A DNA stretch of 64,000 nt from a bacterium (GTDB taxonomy: Bacteria; Electryoneota; Electryoneia; Electryoneales; Electryoneaceae). Position 1 is the stretch's first letter. Every line of letters begins with the position of its first letter. Location of the stretch: NCBI GenBank assembly GCA_020444265.1, contig JAHLLH010000009.1, positions 72,427 through 136,426 on the forward strand. The letters run 5' to 3'. A program made the translations under genes and the position numbers. Under the pieces are notes generated by a model. It was given only the letters and a program-made list of their open reading frames with translations, ran no database searches and was not told the DNA's origin. This document shows, in pieces, positions 1-8,226 of this stretch.

Positions 1-1
1 T

Positions 2-508
2 CGTTTGTACACCCAGCCGGAAGAAGTGGCCTACGCCTACGAAGAGCTGTCGAAGGTCTCGAATCGCTTCACCATCGCGGCGGCGTTCGGCAATGTGCAT
101 GGCGTCTACAAGCCGGGCAATGTCAAGCTGCAGCCAGTGATTCTGAAGAACTGCCAGGACCACATCCAGAAGAAATTCGGCACCGGATCGAAACCGGCGA
201 CCTTTGTCTTCCATGGCGGTTCCGGCTCAAGCCGTGAGGAGATCCGTGAAGCGATCAGCTACGGTGTTGTCAAGATGAACATTGACACCGACACCCAGTA
301 CGCTTTCGCGGAGGGGATCCGTGACTACATGACCTCCAAGATCGACTACCTTCGGACCCAGATCGGTAACCCGGATGGGGACGACAAGCCGAACAAGAAG
401 TACTACGATCCCCGTGTCTGGCTGCGCGAAGGGGAAAAAACCTTCATCACCCGCCTGAAAACTGCCTTCGAGGACCTGAACTGCGTGGGGCGCAAAGGGG
501 TGTTGTAA
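2..508 (+). CDS. fba: Class II fructose-bisphosphate aldolase, C-terminal part (truncated by window edge)
   Basis: Zinc-dependent aldolase of glycolysis/gluconeogenesis, splitting fructose-1,6-bisphosphate into glyceraldehyde-3-phosphate and dihydroxyacetone phosphate. Only about 168 C-terminal residues lie in the window. The reading frame is open at base 2, so the start is upstream. Visible family marks are the VFHGGSGSS segment, which carries a metal-binding His and the phosphate-binding loop, and the following VVKMNIDTDTQYAF stretch, both typical of the E. coli FbaA-like (class IIA) branch. The C-terminal helix ends in a run typical of the roughly 350-residue family. A strong terminator follows at 543-572. 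A class I aldolase gene begins 230 bases downstream, so the cell appears to carry both chemistries side by side. The identification is secure; the N-terminal half cannot be judged. Confidence 0.93.
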   Translation, partial: RLYTQPEEVAYAYEELSKVSNRFTIAAAFGNVHGVYKPGNVKLQPVILKNCQDHIQKKFGTGSKPATFVFHGGSGSSREEIREAISYGVVKMNIDTDTQYAFAEGIRDYMTSKIDYLRTQIGNPDGDDKPNKKYYDPRVWLREGEKTFITRLKTAFEDLNCVGRKGVL

Positions 509-542
509 AGGACCTTCTCAAAGGTGAGATGGCTGTGACTTT

Positions 543-572
543 GCCCGGGCAATCTTGTTGCCCGGGCTTTTT
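543..572 (+). terminator. Rho-independent terminator after the class II aldolase
   Basis: A perfect 10-bp stem (GCCCGGGCAA / TTGCCCGGGC) with a 5-base loop is followed by five T residues. It sits 35 bases after the aldolase stop and separates it from the class I aldolase. Confidence 0.9.
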
Positions 573-738
573 GGTGGATGGATATTGATCAGGTTGCTGA
601 AAGCAGGCGGTACTCGAGCACACTCGCAAGCCACTTGTCTTGATTTGTTGCCGTTGCCTTACTTCCCTCAACCACCTACTTTCCTCGGAACAAAGCAAAT
701 TGCGAAACGCAAAAACTCAGTGAAGGGGGAAGGACGTT

Positions 739-1653
739 ATGACTGATCGAGTACAAGAGATTCTGAGTTGGTATACCCACCGTAATCCGGGTGTGCGCAG
801 CAATCTCTACCGCATGCTGATGCATGGCCGTCTGGGCGGAACGGGCAAGCTGGTGATCCTTCCGGTAGACCAGGGGTTTGAACATGGACCGTTGCGCACC
901 TACCTGCCCAACCAACCCTCATTTGATCCCTATTACCATCCGCAGCTCGCGTTGGATGCCGGGTGCAATGCTTATGCGGCTCCGCTCGGTTTCATCGAAG
1001 AGGCGGCGGACAAGTTTGCGGGCCAGCTGCCGATGATCCTCAAGCTGAACAACCATGATGTGTTGCACGCTGACAGCGACCCGATTCCGGCGGTGACCTC
1101 CTCGGTCAACGATGCCCTCGAGATGGGCTGCGCGGCGGTTGGCTTCACCATCTACCCCGGCTCGTTGATGCGGGAAGAGATGTACGAGCAGCTTCGCGAG
1201 ATCATCGAGGAAGCGCATGCCGTCGGGCTGCCTGCCGTCGTCTGGTCCTACCCGCGTGGTGAAGATCTGACCAAGGAGGACGAGACCGGGGTCGATGTCA
1301 GCTCCTATGCCGCCCAGATCGCGGCACAGATGGGTGCGGACATCATCAAGGTCAAGCCGCCGAAAAAGCATGTGGCGCAGTCGGCCAACGAGAAGGCGAT
1401 CAAGGAGAGCGGTGCAAGCATCGAGTCCTTGGCAGACCGGATCCAGCTGGTTGTGCGCAGTGCGTTTGATGGACGCCGTATCGTGATCTTCTCCGGTGGT
1501 GCAAAGGGTGCCGATGAGAATGTGATCGAAGAGATCAAGGGGATCCACCAGGGCGGTGGGTTCGGCAGCATCATTGGACGCAACTCGTTCCAGCGTTCCC
1601 ATGACGATGCGATCACCCTGCTCCACAAGATCATGGACATTTACGCCGACTGA
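739..1653 (+). CDS. fbaB: Class I fructose-bisphosphate aldolase, DhnA/FbaB type
   Basis: Schiff-base (metal-independent) aldolase for the same reaction as the upstream class II enzyme, but of the DhnA/archaeal-type family. The 304-residue protein shows the family stretch LVILPVDQGFEHGP near residues 38-51, the substrate-pocket segment VVWSYPRG near 167-174, and a Lys-bearing strand IIKVKPP at 202-208 that is the likely position of the Schiff-base lysine. A phosphate-binding FSGGAKG loop lies at 251-257 and IIGRN at 278-282. An AAGGAC Shine-Dalgarno sequence precedes the ATG. It is shorter than E. coli FbaB (about 350 residues) and longer than typical archaeal forms. It lies between two terminators, so it is probably its own transcription unit. 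In E. coli such enzymes are favoured in gluconeogenesis; that role here is inference. Confidence 0.92.
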   Translation: MTDRVQEILSWYTHRNPGVRSNLYRMLMHGRLGGTGKLVILPVDQGFEHGPLRTYLPNQPSFDPYYHPQLALDAGCNAYAAPLGFIEEAADKFAGQLPMILKLNNHDVLHADSDPIPAVTSSVNDALEMGCAAVGFTIYPGSLMREEMYEQLREIIEEAHAVGLPAVVWSYPRGEDLTKEDETGVDVSSYAAQIAAQMGADIIKVKPPKKHVAQSANEKAIKESGASIESLADRIQLVVRSAFDGRRIVIFSGGAKGADENVIEEIKGIHQGGGFGSIIGRNSFQRSHDDAITLLHKIMDIYAD

Positions 1654-1677
1654 GGCGTATAAGAGCTAGCGACGATG

Positions 1678-1708
1678 GGGGACGTCCACAGCAGGACGTC
1701 CCCTTTTT
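1678..1708 (+). terminator. Rho-independent terminator after fbaB
   Basis: A 10-bp stem (GGGGACGTCC / GGACGTCCCC) with a 6-base loop is followed by five T residues, 24 bases after the fbaB stop. Confidence 0.9.
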
Positions 1709-1726
1709 ACATCACTTGAGGGACGT

Positions 1727-2257
1727 ATGCGATTGAACGGTAAGAAAATAGCTTTCCTCGTCGGCCCCGGCTTCGAGGACCTTGAATTCTGGGCGGTCTA
1801 CATGCGTCTGGTCGAAGAAGGGGCCGAGATTACGACGGTCGGTGTCAAAGCTGGAGATGTCTATTCCAGTAAACATGGCGGCCTGACGGCGAAGGCGGAT
1901 CTGGGCGAAATGGATGTGGTGGGCAACGAGTTCGATGGGGTTGTTATCCCCGGCGGATGGGCACCCGACAAATTGCGTCGCTATGATGGCATCAAACGAC
2001 TGGTAAAAACGCAATTCGATGAGGGACATATCATCGGGCTGATCTGCCATGCAGGACTGGTCGGCATTTCTGCGGGAATTGTTGAGGGCCATCGCGCCAC
2101 CGGTTCGGAAGGTATCAAGGATGACCTGATCAATGCGGGCGCTCAGTGGGTCGATGAGGCGGCCTTCCGTGATCGAAATCTTGTTTGGGGTCGTGTGGTC
2201 GCGGACATTCCCGACTTCAACCGGGAGCTGGTCAAGGCGTTCGCAGGAGACGAGTGA
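1727..2257 (+). CDS. DJ-1/PfpI family protein
   Basis: Class I glutamine-amidotransferase-like fold of the DJ-1/PfpI superfamily, 176 residues, the normal length. The nucleophile elbow is visible as LICHAG with Cys107 followed by His108. The conserved acidic residue of the family is in GFEDLE (about Glu17), and VVIPGGWAPD near 72-81 is the typical oxyanion-loop region. Members act as intracellular peptidases, glyoxalases, protein or nucleotide deglycases, or stress proteins; sequence alone does not choose among these. It lies just after the fbaB terminator. Proximity to aldolases would fit detoxification of triose-derived methylglyoxal, but that is inference. Confidence 0.85.
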   Translation: MRLNGKKIAFLVGPGFEDLEFWAVYMRLVEEGAEITTVGVKAGDVYSSKHGGLTAKADLGEMDVVGNEFDGVVIPGGWAPDKLRRYDGIKRLVKTQFDEGHIIGLICHAGLVGISAGIVEGHRATGSEGIKDDLINAGAQWVDEAAFRDRNLVWGRVVADIPDFNRELVKAFAGDE

Positions 2258-2436
2258 GCTTGATGGGTGCTACGATAAGGTGTCACTCCAAGCGGTTGGA
2301 AAATAGAAGTTAAGAAGGAGTGCTACCTTTCGGGACCCTGTTTGTGTTTCATCATTGAAACATTGATGGGGTTTATCGTTGCTGTATATTGTCTTAAGTA
2401 ACTATATAACAAGCAACTAAAGAGAAAGCAGGAAGG

Positions 2437-2455
2437 TTGGCACACACTTTGTGCT
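2437..2455 (+). promoter_or_regulatory. Possible sigma-54-like promoter (weak)
   Basis: TTGGCACACACTTTGTGCT has a good -24 half (TTGGCAC) and, with standard spacing, TTTGT instead of TTTGC at -12. It lies about 55 bases before the small FlgM-like gene. One of the two invariant -12 bases is wrong, so this is only a candidate. Confidence 0.25.
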
Positions 2456-2507
2456 ATGCAGGGTGACTGGTGTGGCAGCACCGGCAGAACAGATGTGTGG
2501 AGCAACG

Positions 2508-2825
2508 ATGGTAAACCGTATAAACCGACTCTATTCCGAGCCGTCCGGGCCGGTCTCTCCCACGAACAAACCGACGCACGAGACTCATGCGAGCAAGGAC
2601 GATGCAGCTCTCCCGGTGAGCAAGAGCTCCATTCCTCTCGCTGCACGTCTCGTTCCTCACCTCAAGGATACCGTTGAAATCAGCGAGGCGGGCCGTGAAG
2701 CGGCACGTGTCGAAGAGGCGGACGGAGGGGAAGAGGGGATCGCCGAGACTCATCGGAAGGCGATCTCGAACGGTTGGTATTCCGCCGGGTACCTGGCGGC
2801 CCAGGAACAGGTCGAAAACGTCTGA
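2508..2825 (+). CDS. Small hydrophilic protein, possibly FlgM-like (anti-sigma-28)
   Basis: 105 residues from the ATG preceded by GGAG. An in-frame upstream GTG (2451) exists but lacks a ribosome site. The first half is Ser/Pro/Lys-rich and looks disordered. The second half reads DTVEISEAGREAA followed by an acidic linker and then HRKAISNGWYSAGYLAAQ. That order (V-x-I-S-x-x-A/G patch, then a short R-x-A-I-x-x-G-x-Y helix) resembles FlgM, the anti-sigma factor of flagellar sigma-28. The match is short and made by eye. No flagellar gene is in the window, so the alternative is an unrelated small protein. It begins a probable run with the two unrecognised genes downstream. Confidence 0.45.
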   Translation: MVNRINRLYSEPSGPVSPTNKPTHETHASKDDAALPVSKSSIPLAARLVPHLKDTVEISEAGREAARVEEADGGEEGIAETHRKAISNGWYSAGYLAAQEQVENV

Positions 2826-2865
2826 ACGTGTCACTTTCGTTAACGGTTATAACAGGGTAAAAGAA

Positions 2866-2890
2866 CCCGTCCGGGGGAAGTCCGGACGGG
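2866..2890. other. Hairpin-forming inverted repeat in the 2826-3070 gap
   Basis: A perfect 9-bp inverted repeat CCCGTCCGG / CCGGACGGG has a 7-base loop. It has no T-run on the plus strand, so it is not a clear terminator for the gene before it. The rest of the gap shows nothing else recognisable. Confidence 0.5.
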
Positions 2891-3070
2891 CTGAGTCGAA
2901 ATGGTCTCGCTGTGGGACCGAAGTCAACAGTCATGCGTGGAGCGCCATAGGCCGGGTTCAAAACCGTGGCAGCGGCGGGGTTTGCACCCCAATGAACCCA
3001 ACAACAGCTTTCATCTCTCTATCTTTATCGGCAGCTTCACGCTCAACTTGAGAGCCTCGGGAGTTTTCAG

Positions 3071-4351
3071 GTGAGCGATAGCATCGGCAGTCTGAGTGCG
3101 GTGGCACGCAGTTTCCTCTCGAGGAATCTGCCGGTCAGCCGTGCGCTCGGCAGCAGCGAGGCTCGCTCACAATCCTTCGATGAAGCGGACAGATCAGACC
3201 GTTCCGCCAGTTCGACCTCCTCTCCCTGGCACGGAATCGATAGCGACGGCTATTATTCTCCGGACGATACCAGCGATTTCAGGGGCATCGGCTACCTCGG
3301 CAAGCTGATCGCTTCCGGTCACACTCTAAAGAACCGCAACCCCAATGAGGTCGCCGTTGATGATCGTGCTCCAGGTGACCCGTTTGACCGTGCCTTCCTG
3401 GGTGACCCAACCACATTTGAACGCTACTACGGAGAAGATGGTGCCGCCGCGCGTCAGCTTTTGGCCGACGAAGCAGCCTTGCGAGAAGCGTTCACAGAAG
3501 GTCGTGCTGGCCTCGAGAATAAGCTGCCGGATGACCTCGCCCTGTTTGCCGCGTTGGTAATTGCCGCGACAGATCAGGAGGATTGGCTGGATGATGGCGA
3601 GCTGGCCCGTCTCGTGCTCGAGAATCGTGCAGGACTGGCTGAAAGGATCGAGGAGGATCCAGAGCTGAAGGCTCTGCTTACCGCTGACCCGGAAGAGGTG
3701 ATGGTTGAGCGAAGCCGGGAGCGAGTCCTCTCTGATCTGTTACCCCAGTTGGCCAACAGCGGGGATATCCTGGATGAAGAATTCCTGCGCGACCACCCTC
3801 TCTTTGCACTCGCCCTGCTTCGTGATCCAGGTCTATTGAAATTTGTCGAGGAGAACCGCGATCAGGCGTACGCGATTCGACGCGATGCAGAGAACATTGA
3901 AGCGCGAGTGCAGGCGGAACTGGCAGAGGAAGCAGACGCCATCGTCGGCAACAGCCCCTTCACATCCTACTGGTTTGAGGAACATGACGAGTGGGCGGAG
4001 GTTGTTGTTTCGGATTACCGGACGAAGCATGATCAGCCATTAGGGCAGTGGATGGGGACGGTCGAAGAAATGGTCACTGAGGATGTGATCGGTCAGGCCC
4101 TGGCCCGGGCCTACTGGGTTGACCTGGCGGATGCTGCAACATCGAACGTTTTCCCGACCTCATTGTTCAGCGATAGTGATGCTTTATCGCTAATGACTGT
4201 TCTCAGCAGCGACCTCGCTGAAGCATTGCAGGAAGACAGTACGACCATCCTCGAATCGATTCCCACGCAGACCACAGCGTTGCATGCAGCTCGTGCCTAT
4301 GGTTTCGGGTTGGGGGAACGATCCTACGGGGACTATCGAAGGATTATCTGA
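3071..4351 (+). CDS. Unrecognised acidic cytoplasmic protein
   Basis: 426 residues starting at GTG after a GGGAG-like ribosome site. I do not recognise a family. There is no signal peptide or membrane segment. Residues about 25-75 are Ser/Asp/Arg-rich and probably disordered. From about residue 115 the protein is strongly acidic and appears almost entirely helical (repeated Leu-Ala-Glu-Asp-Arg patterns), ending in a short YGFGLGERSYGDYRR tail. It lies between the FlgM-like gene and a 97-residue unknown, all plus strand and closely spaced, so the three may share a transcript. Codon use looks like that of its neighbours, so it is probably a genuine lineage-specific gene. Confidence 0.75.
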   Translation: MSDSIGSLSAVARSFLSRNLPVSRALGSSEARSQSFDEADRSDRSASSTSSPWHGIDSDGYYSPDDTSDFRGIGYLGKLIASGHTLKNRNPNEVAVDDRAPGDPFDRAFLGDPTTFERYYGEDGAAARQLLADEAALREAFTEGRAGLENKLPDDLALFAALVIAATDQEDWLDDGELARLVLENRAGLAERIEEDPELKALLTADPEEVMVERSRERVLSDLLPQLANSGDILDEEFLRDHPLFALALLRDPGLLKFVEENRDQAYAIRRDAENIEARVQAELAEEADAIVGNSPFTSYWFEEHDEWAEVVVSDYRTKHDQPLGQWMGTVEEMVTEDVIGQALARAYWVDLADAATSNVFPTSLFSDSDALSLMTVLSSDLAEALQEDSTTILESIPTQTTALHAARAYGFGLGERSYGDYRRII

Positions 4352-4388
4352 TTGAACCGGGCAAGGGTTCTGATTGCAGGAGTAAAAC

Positions 4389-4682
4389 ATGGTAAACGAA
4401 GTCTATCGAACAGGATCGGCGTACATGCTGGTCCCGGATGCCGCGTATGCTGTGCCGCCCACGGATGCGGAGTACTACCGGGAAGTGGATCGAAGGCAGG
4501 CGGCCTATGTCGAAGCGGTGATCAACTGGGACAGGTCCTATTATCTCGATGGGAATCTGTATGAAGGACGATCCATCTCCTCCTCCGCAGCAGCGATCCT
4601 CCCTCAACCGGGGACATTTATCGATGGTGCGTTGGACGGTACATTCCGTGACAACGCGGTCTCTTTCGATGAAAGGGGCTGA
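4389..4682 (+). CDS. Unrecognised small protein
   Basis: 97 residues with a good AGGAG ribosome site before the ATG. It is rich in Tyr, Asp and Ala with no signal peptide or membrane segment. A central segment (VDRRQAAYVEAVINWDRSYY) could form a helix, and the C-terminal third looks unstructured. No family recognised. It follows the 426-residue unknown by 37 bases and precedes hemW by 47, so it may be co-transcribed with either. Confidence 0.6.
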   Translation: MVNEVYRTGSAYMLVPDAAYAVPPTDAEYYREVDRRQAAYVEAVINWDRSYYLDGNLYEGRSISSSAAAILPQPGTFIDGALDGTFRDNAVSFDERG

Positions 4683-4729
4683 TTTGGCAGGATGTGTTCT
4701 TTAGCTTGTGACATTCACCCGGAGTTGGA

Positions 4730-5899
4730 ATGCCACCTGTCCGTGAGCATGGAGTAGCGCTCTATGTGCACATCCCCTTCTGTGTGCGGAAATGCCCCTA
4801 TTGCGCCTTCATTTCGCACGAGTTGAAACAGCTTGAGCAGGCGGATGAGGTGATTGCCGCGATCCATCGTCAGGCGGACCTCTATCTTCAGCGAGACCCC
4901 TGGGCAACTGAACCGGTGCATTCCCTTTTCATTGGTGGGGGCACACCTTCCACCTTGTCCGGACCTCAGGTCCGGAAGCTGGTTGATGGTCTCCGTGAGC
5001 GTTTTACGTTCTCCGATGATGCCGAGTGCACCATTGAAGTGAATCCTGGCAACCTGACCGATGGTAAGGTGATGGGCTGGCAGCAGGCAGGCCTCAACCG
5101 GGTTAGCCTCGGGGTACAGTCACTCCATACGCCCACTCTACAGCGCCTGGGACGTATCCACACCGCCGAGCAGGCAAAACGTGGCTTTGAGCGAGTACGT
5201 GATGCCGGATTCGCCCAGCTCAGTGTTGACCTGATGTATGGCATAGAGGTGGAGGATGCGCTTGATGGATGGCGTGATACGGTCGTTCAGATCGCGAGCT
5301 GGCAACCCGACCATATCAGCGCCTATGCCCTCACGATTGAACCCGGCACTCCCTTCGAACGAGAGGCGGCGCGTGGAATCAAGGTGAAACCGGATGAAGA
5401 GGTCGAGATGGCGCAGTACGAGGTGGCACGAGATGTGTTTGTCGGCTCAGGCTATCAGCACTACGAAATTTCGAACTGGGCACGACCGGGGAACCGTTGC
5501 CGTCACAACATTTCTTACTGGGATGGGGGGTCCTACCTCGCGCTCGGTCCCGCGGGTCATGCCTACGATGCCCTAAACCAGGTCCGTTTCTGGAACGAGA
5601 TCGACACAACTCGCTGGCTCGAGATGGTTGAGCAGGGTGGGGATGGAGTGGCAGGTCGTGAAACGCTTGATGCTTTGCAGCGCTATGAGGAACGTCTTGC
5701 CCTCGACCTGCGCATGATCGAAGGGGCTTCGGAAGAAGTCGCGCAACGATATGCTGCTGCTGCCGGCAAATCCTGGCCTCCGCCCATCCTTCCGGTGTTA
5801 ATCGAGCATGGCCTTGTTGTGCGTGAAGCAGGGGTCATCCGGTATAGCGAACGGGGGCATCATCTCGCTGACGAGCTTGAGGTGCAGTTGACCCGTTAG
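4730..5899 (+). CDS. hemW: Radical SAM heme chaperone HemW (HemN-like)
   Basis: 389 residues, the normal size for HemW, long annotated as oxygen-independent coproporphyrinogen III oxidase. The radical SAM cluster motif is Cys18-x3-Cys22-x2-Cys25 inside VHIPFCVRKCPYCAF. The SAM-binding FIGGGTPS follows near residue 67, and the family stretches RVSLGVQSL and SVDLMYGI are present. HemW proteins bind heme and deliver it to membrane cytochromes. True HemN oxidases have an extra N-terminal segment and cysteine spacing that are not seen here. GGAG precedes the ATG. It is convergent with the efflux operon downstream. Confidence 0.92.
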   Translation: MPPVREHGVALYVHIPFCVRKCPYCAFISHELKQLEQADEVIAAIHRQADLYLQRDPWATEPVHSLFIGGGTPSTLSGPQVRKLVDGLRERFTFSDDAECTIEVNPGNLTDGKVMGWQQAGLNRVSLGVQSLHTPTLQRLGRIHTAEQAKRGFERVRDAGFAQLSVDLMYGIEVEDALDGWRDTVVQIASWQPDHISAYALTIEPGTPFEREAARGIKVKPDEEVEMAQYEVARDVFVGSGYQHYEISNWARPGNRCRHNISYWDGGSYLALGPAGHAYDALNQVRFWNEIDTTRWLEMVEQGGDGVAGRETLDALQRYEERLALDLRMIEGASEEVAQRYAAAAGKSWPPPILPVLIEHGLVVREAGVIRYSERGHHLADELEVQLTR

Positions 5900-5978
5900 C
5901 GAAGTCAGAATGATCCAGATTGGTGCCGCGCGCCTGGCAAGATAATCCGTGGCACGCTTCGTCTCGAACGACCTCCCA

Positions 5979-7106
5979 TCATGCCACCGTCTTCCTGAAC
6001 CTTAAGATCGCTGCGCCGAAAATTATGATTCCCAGCAGAGCCATTGGAATCAGGTCGGGTAAGCTATCGCTCAAGGTGATACCCTTCAGGAAAAGGCCAC
6101 GGACAATGCTCAGGAAGTAGCGCAACGGGTTGAGGTAGGTTAGCCATTGCATCGCCATCGGCATGTTTTCGATGGGGTAGAAAAACCCGCTCATCAGGAT
6201 GCCGAAGACGAGGAAAAACCAGACGGTAAACATCGCCTGTTGCTGAGTACGACTCACCGTGCTTGCAAGAATGCCGCTACCGAGGGTGACCACCAAGTAG
6301 ACCAGCGAACTGCCAGTCAGTAGCCAGAGGGAACCTGCAATAGGAATTTTGAACCAGAGGACAGCGACCACGGTCGCGAACGCCAATTCAAAGAAGGCAA
6401 GGATCATGAAAGGGATCGTTTTGCCTGCGATCAATTGAAGTGAGGTAATTGGAGTGACCATCAGTTGCTCGAGGGTACCGATTTCGTTTTCACGGACCAC
6501 CGCCATGCCGGTGAGCAATCCGGAGATAATCGTAACCACCAGCACCACAATTCCCGGCACCATGTAGGTACGTGACACCAATTCCGGATTGTAGAAGAAG
6601 CGAGTGGCGGTCTTGATTTCCTTCATTTTCGCGCGGAGGAGTGGGTTGTCCAGCATGCGTGCATCCCGCAATCGCTGACCTTCCTGACGTATGATCGCCA
6701 TCGCGTACCCCCCGGCCCGTCCCCCAAGGTTCGAGTTTTTTCCATCCACCGCGATTCCCACCTGGGCCTCCTGGCCTACGGAGAGGGAGGAGCTGTAATC
6801 ATTCGGAATCCAGAGAGTGATATCCGTCTTTCCCTTGTAGATCAGGTCATCCAGGTCGGCGGGGGAATGTGCTGCCGGTCCCGGGATAAAGAGGGAGGAG
6901 TTGAGGAATGCATCCGCCAAATGACGGCTTTCGACGCTATTGTCCTGATCGAGGATGCTGATGCGAACATCTTTCAGATCATTGTTGACCGCGTAGCCGA
7001 AAATAAAGAGCTGGAGCAGAGGGAGGAGGAAGATGATCCGCACCATCATGTGGTCTCGGAAGATCTGTCGGAACTCTTTCTGCACCAGATAGAAAATCGC
7101 TTTCAC
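5979..7106 (-). CDS. ABC-2 type exporter permease (YbhR-like)
   Basis: 375-residue integral membrane subunit of the efflux system encoded upstream. It has one N-terminal transmembrane helix (about 20-40), a large periplasmic domain, then about five helices between residues 180 and 370. The segment VVRENEIGTLEQLMVTPI is the amphipathic coupling region characteristic of ABC-2 permeases of the YhhJ/YbhR/YbhS group. The start is GTG with AAGGAG seven bases upstream. It is the last gene of the operon, 13 bases after the second permease. The two permeases are homologous and probably form a heterodimeric channel. Confidence 0.88.
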   Translation of the reverse strand: MKAIFYLVQKEFRQIFRDHMMVRIIFLLPLLQLFIFGYAVNNDLKDVRISILDQDNSVESRHLADAFLNSSLFIPGPAAHSPADLDDLIYKGKTDITLWIPNDYSSSLSVGQEAQVGIAVDGKNSNLGGRAGGYAMAIIRQEGQRLRDARMLDNPLLRAKMKEIKTATRFFYNPELVSRTYMVPGIVVLVVTIISGLLTGMAVVRENEIGTLEQLMVTPITSLQLIAGKTIPFMILAFFELAFATVVAVLWFKIPIAGSLWLLTGSSLVYLVVTLGSGILASTVSRTQQQAMFTVWFFLVFGILMSGFFYPIENMPMAMQWLTYLNPLRYFLSIVRGLFLKGITLSDSLPDLIPMALLGIIIFGAAILRFRKTVA

Positions 7107-7119
7107 GATACAACTCCTT

Positions 7120-8226
7120 TTAATCCAGCCTCGACCGGAACTTTCGCATGCTTACACTCATCAGGAAGAGCGCCATTACGATCATGATGCCCAGCTCGAA
7201 GGGGTACCAGTGACGGCCTGTCAGCATGATGCCGCGAATTACCTCGAGGTAATACGTCGCGGGGATGATGTGCGCGAACCACTGCAAAACGAGAGGCATC
7301 CCTGAGATGGGGAAGAGGAATCCAGATAGCAGCAAGGTTGGCAGCATTGTAGCTACCAGGGCGACCGTCATCGCCACCTGCTGTGTTTTCGCCAGGGTCG
7401 AGACAAGCAAGCCCAGTGCAAGCGAAATGAAGAGATAGAGCAGGCTGTAGGCCGCAAGGATCCACCACGATCCGGCCATTTGCACATGGAAGACCACCCG
7501 TCCGATCAAGAGGACGAGGGTGGCATCCAGGACTGCAATCACCATGTAGGGAATTACCTTTCCGATCAACACATGGCTTGGCTTGATCGGTGTGGTCATG
7601 ATCTGTTCCATCGTCCCGGTCTCTTTTTCACGCGCCACCGCGACACTGGTCAACAGGGCACAGATCATGATCATGATGACCGCGGTCAGGCCGGGGACAA
7701 CGAAGTCCGGGCTGCGCAATTCCGGATTGAAGAGGAAGCGTACTCTCGCTTCGAGTGGTGGTTTGATGTCACCCAGATCCTCTCTCAGAATCTCAATGTT
7801 TTTTCGCGCAATCACAGCACTCAGGTAGTTTTCCACAGTCTGCGCAGTTGCAGCATCGGATCCATCGATCATGAGTTGAATCGTTGGGCTGTTTCCGTTT
7901 GCCAGGTCCCTGTCCATTCCCTCTGGAAAGACCAGCACTGCGAGGAATTTTTTACGACGGAATCCTCGTTCGACTTCATCACGCGAGTGAATCCGGCCCG
8001 CGTCAACTATGAACCCGCCAGCGGTCATGTCGCGCACGATGGCACGGCTTGTCTGGCTGTGGTCGAGATCCATCACCCCGACCGGCAGGCTGCGTAGTTC
8101 CATGTCGATCGCATAGCCGAACAGCAATAACATGCCGAGTGGCATAGCAATCGCGACCGCGAGGGAACGCGGGTCGCGCAGGATGTGAAGCACCTCTTTC
8201 CGTGCGAGTGCGAGGATCCGTTTCAT
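7120..8226 (-). CDS. ABC-2 type exporter permease (YbhS-like)
   Basis: 368 residues with the same plan as the next gene: an N-terminal helix, an ectodomain with the VMDLDHSQTSR segment seen in YhhJ/YbhS-type permeases, and a C-terminal helical bundle beginning at PDFVVPGLTAVIMIM. The coupling-helix signature VAREKETGTMEQIMTTPI is present. The ATG overlaps the stop of the ATPase gene upstream (ATGA), indicating translational coupling. The pair of similar permeases matches the E. coli ybhS-ybhR arrangement. Substrates of that system include cationic drugs and lipophilic compounds; the substrate here is unknown. Confidence 0.88.
   Translation of the reverse strand: MKRILALARKEVLHILRDPRSLAVAIAMPLGMLLLFGYAIDMELRSLPVGVMDLDHSQTSRAIVRDMTAGGFIVDAGRIHSRDEVERGFRRKKFLAVLVFPEGMDRDLANGNSPTIQLMIDGSDAATAQTVENYLSAVIARKNIEILREDLGDIKPPLEARVRFLFNPELRSPDFVVPGLTAVIMIMICALLTSVAVAREKETGTMEQIMTTPIKPSHVLIGKVIPYMVIAVLDATLVLLIGRVVFHVQMAGSWWILAAYSLLYLFISLALGLLVSTLAKTQQVAMTVALVATMLPTLLLSGFLFPISGMPLVLQWFAHIIPATYYLEVIRGIMLTGRHWYPFELGIMIVMALFLMSVSMRKFRSRLD

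Noticed and set aside
919..1626. Long open frame antisense to the class I aldolase
   Set aside because: It is the complement of a strongly conserved gene, has no ribosome site, and its protein shows no family pattern. It follows from the codon bias of the sense strand.
2864..2892. Hairpin after the FlgM-like gene as a terminator
   Set aside because: The stem is good but there is no T-run on the plus strand, so it is listed only as an inverted repeat.
2937..3010. Possible tRNA or riboswitch in the gap before the 426-residue gene (GGTTCAAAACC phrase)
   Set aside because: No acceptor stem or anticodon arm could be paired, and the arrangement does not fit a c-di-GMP riboswitch either.
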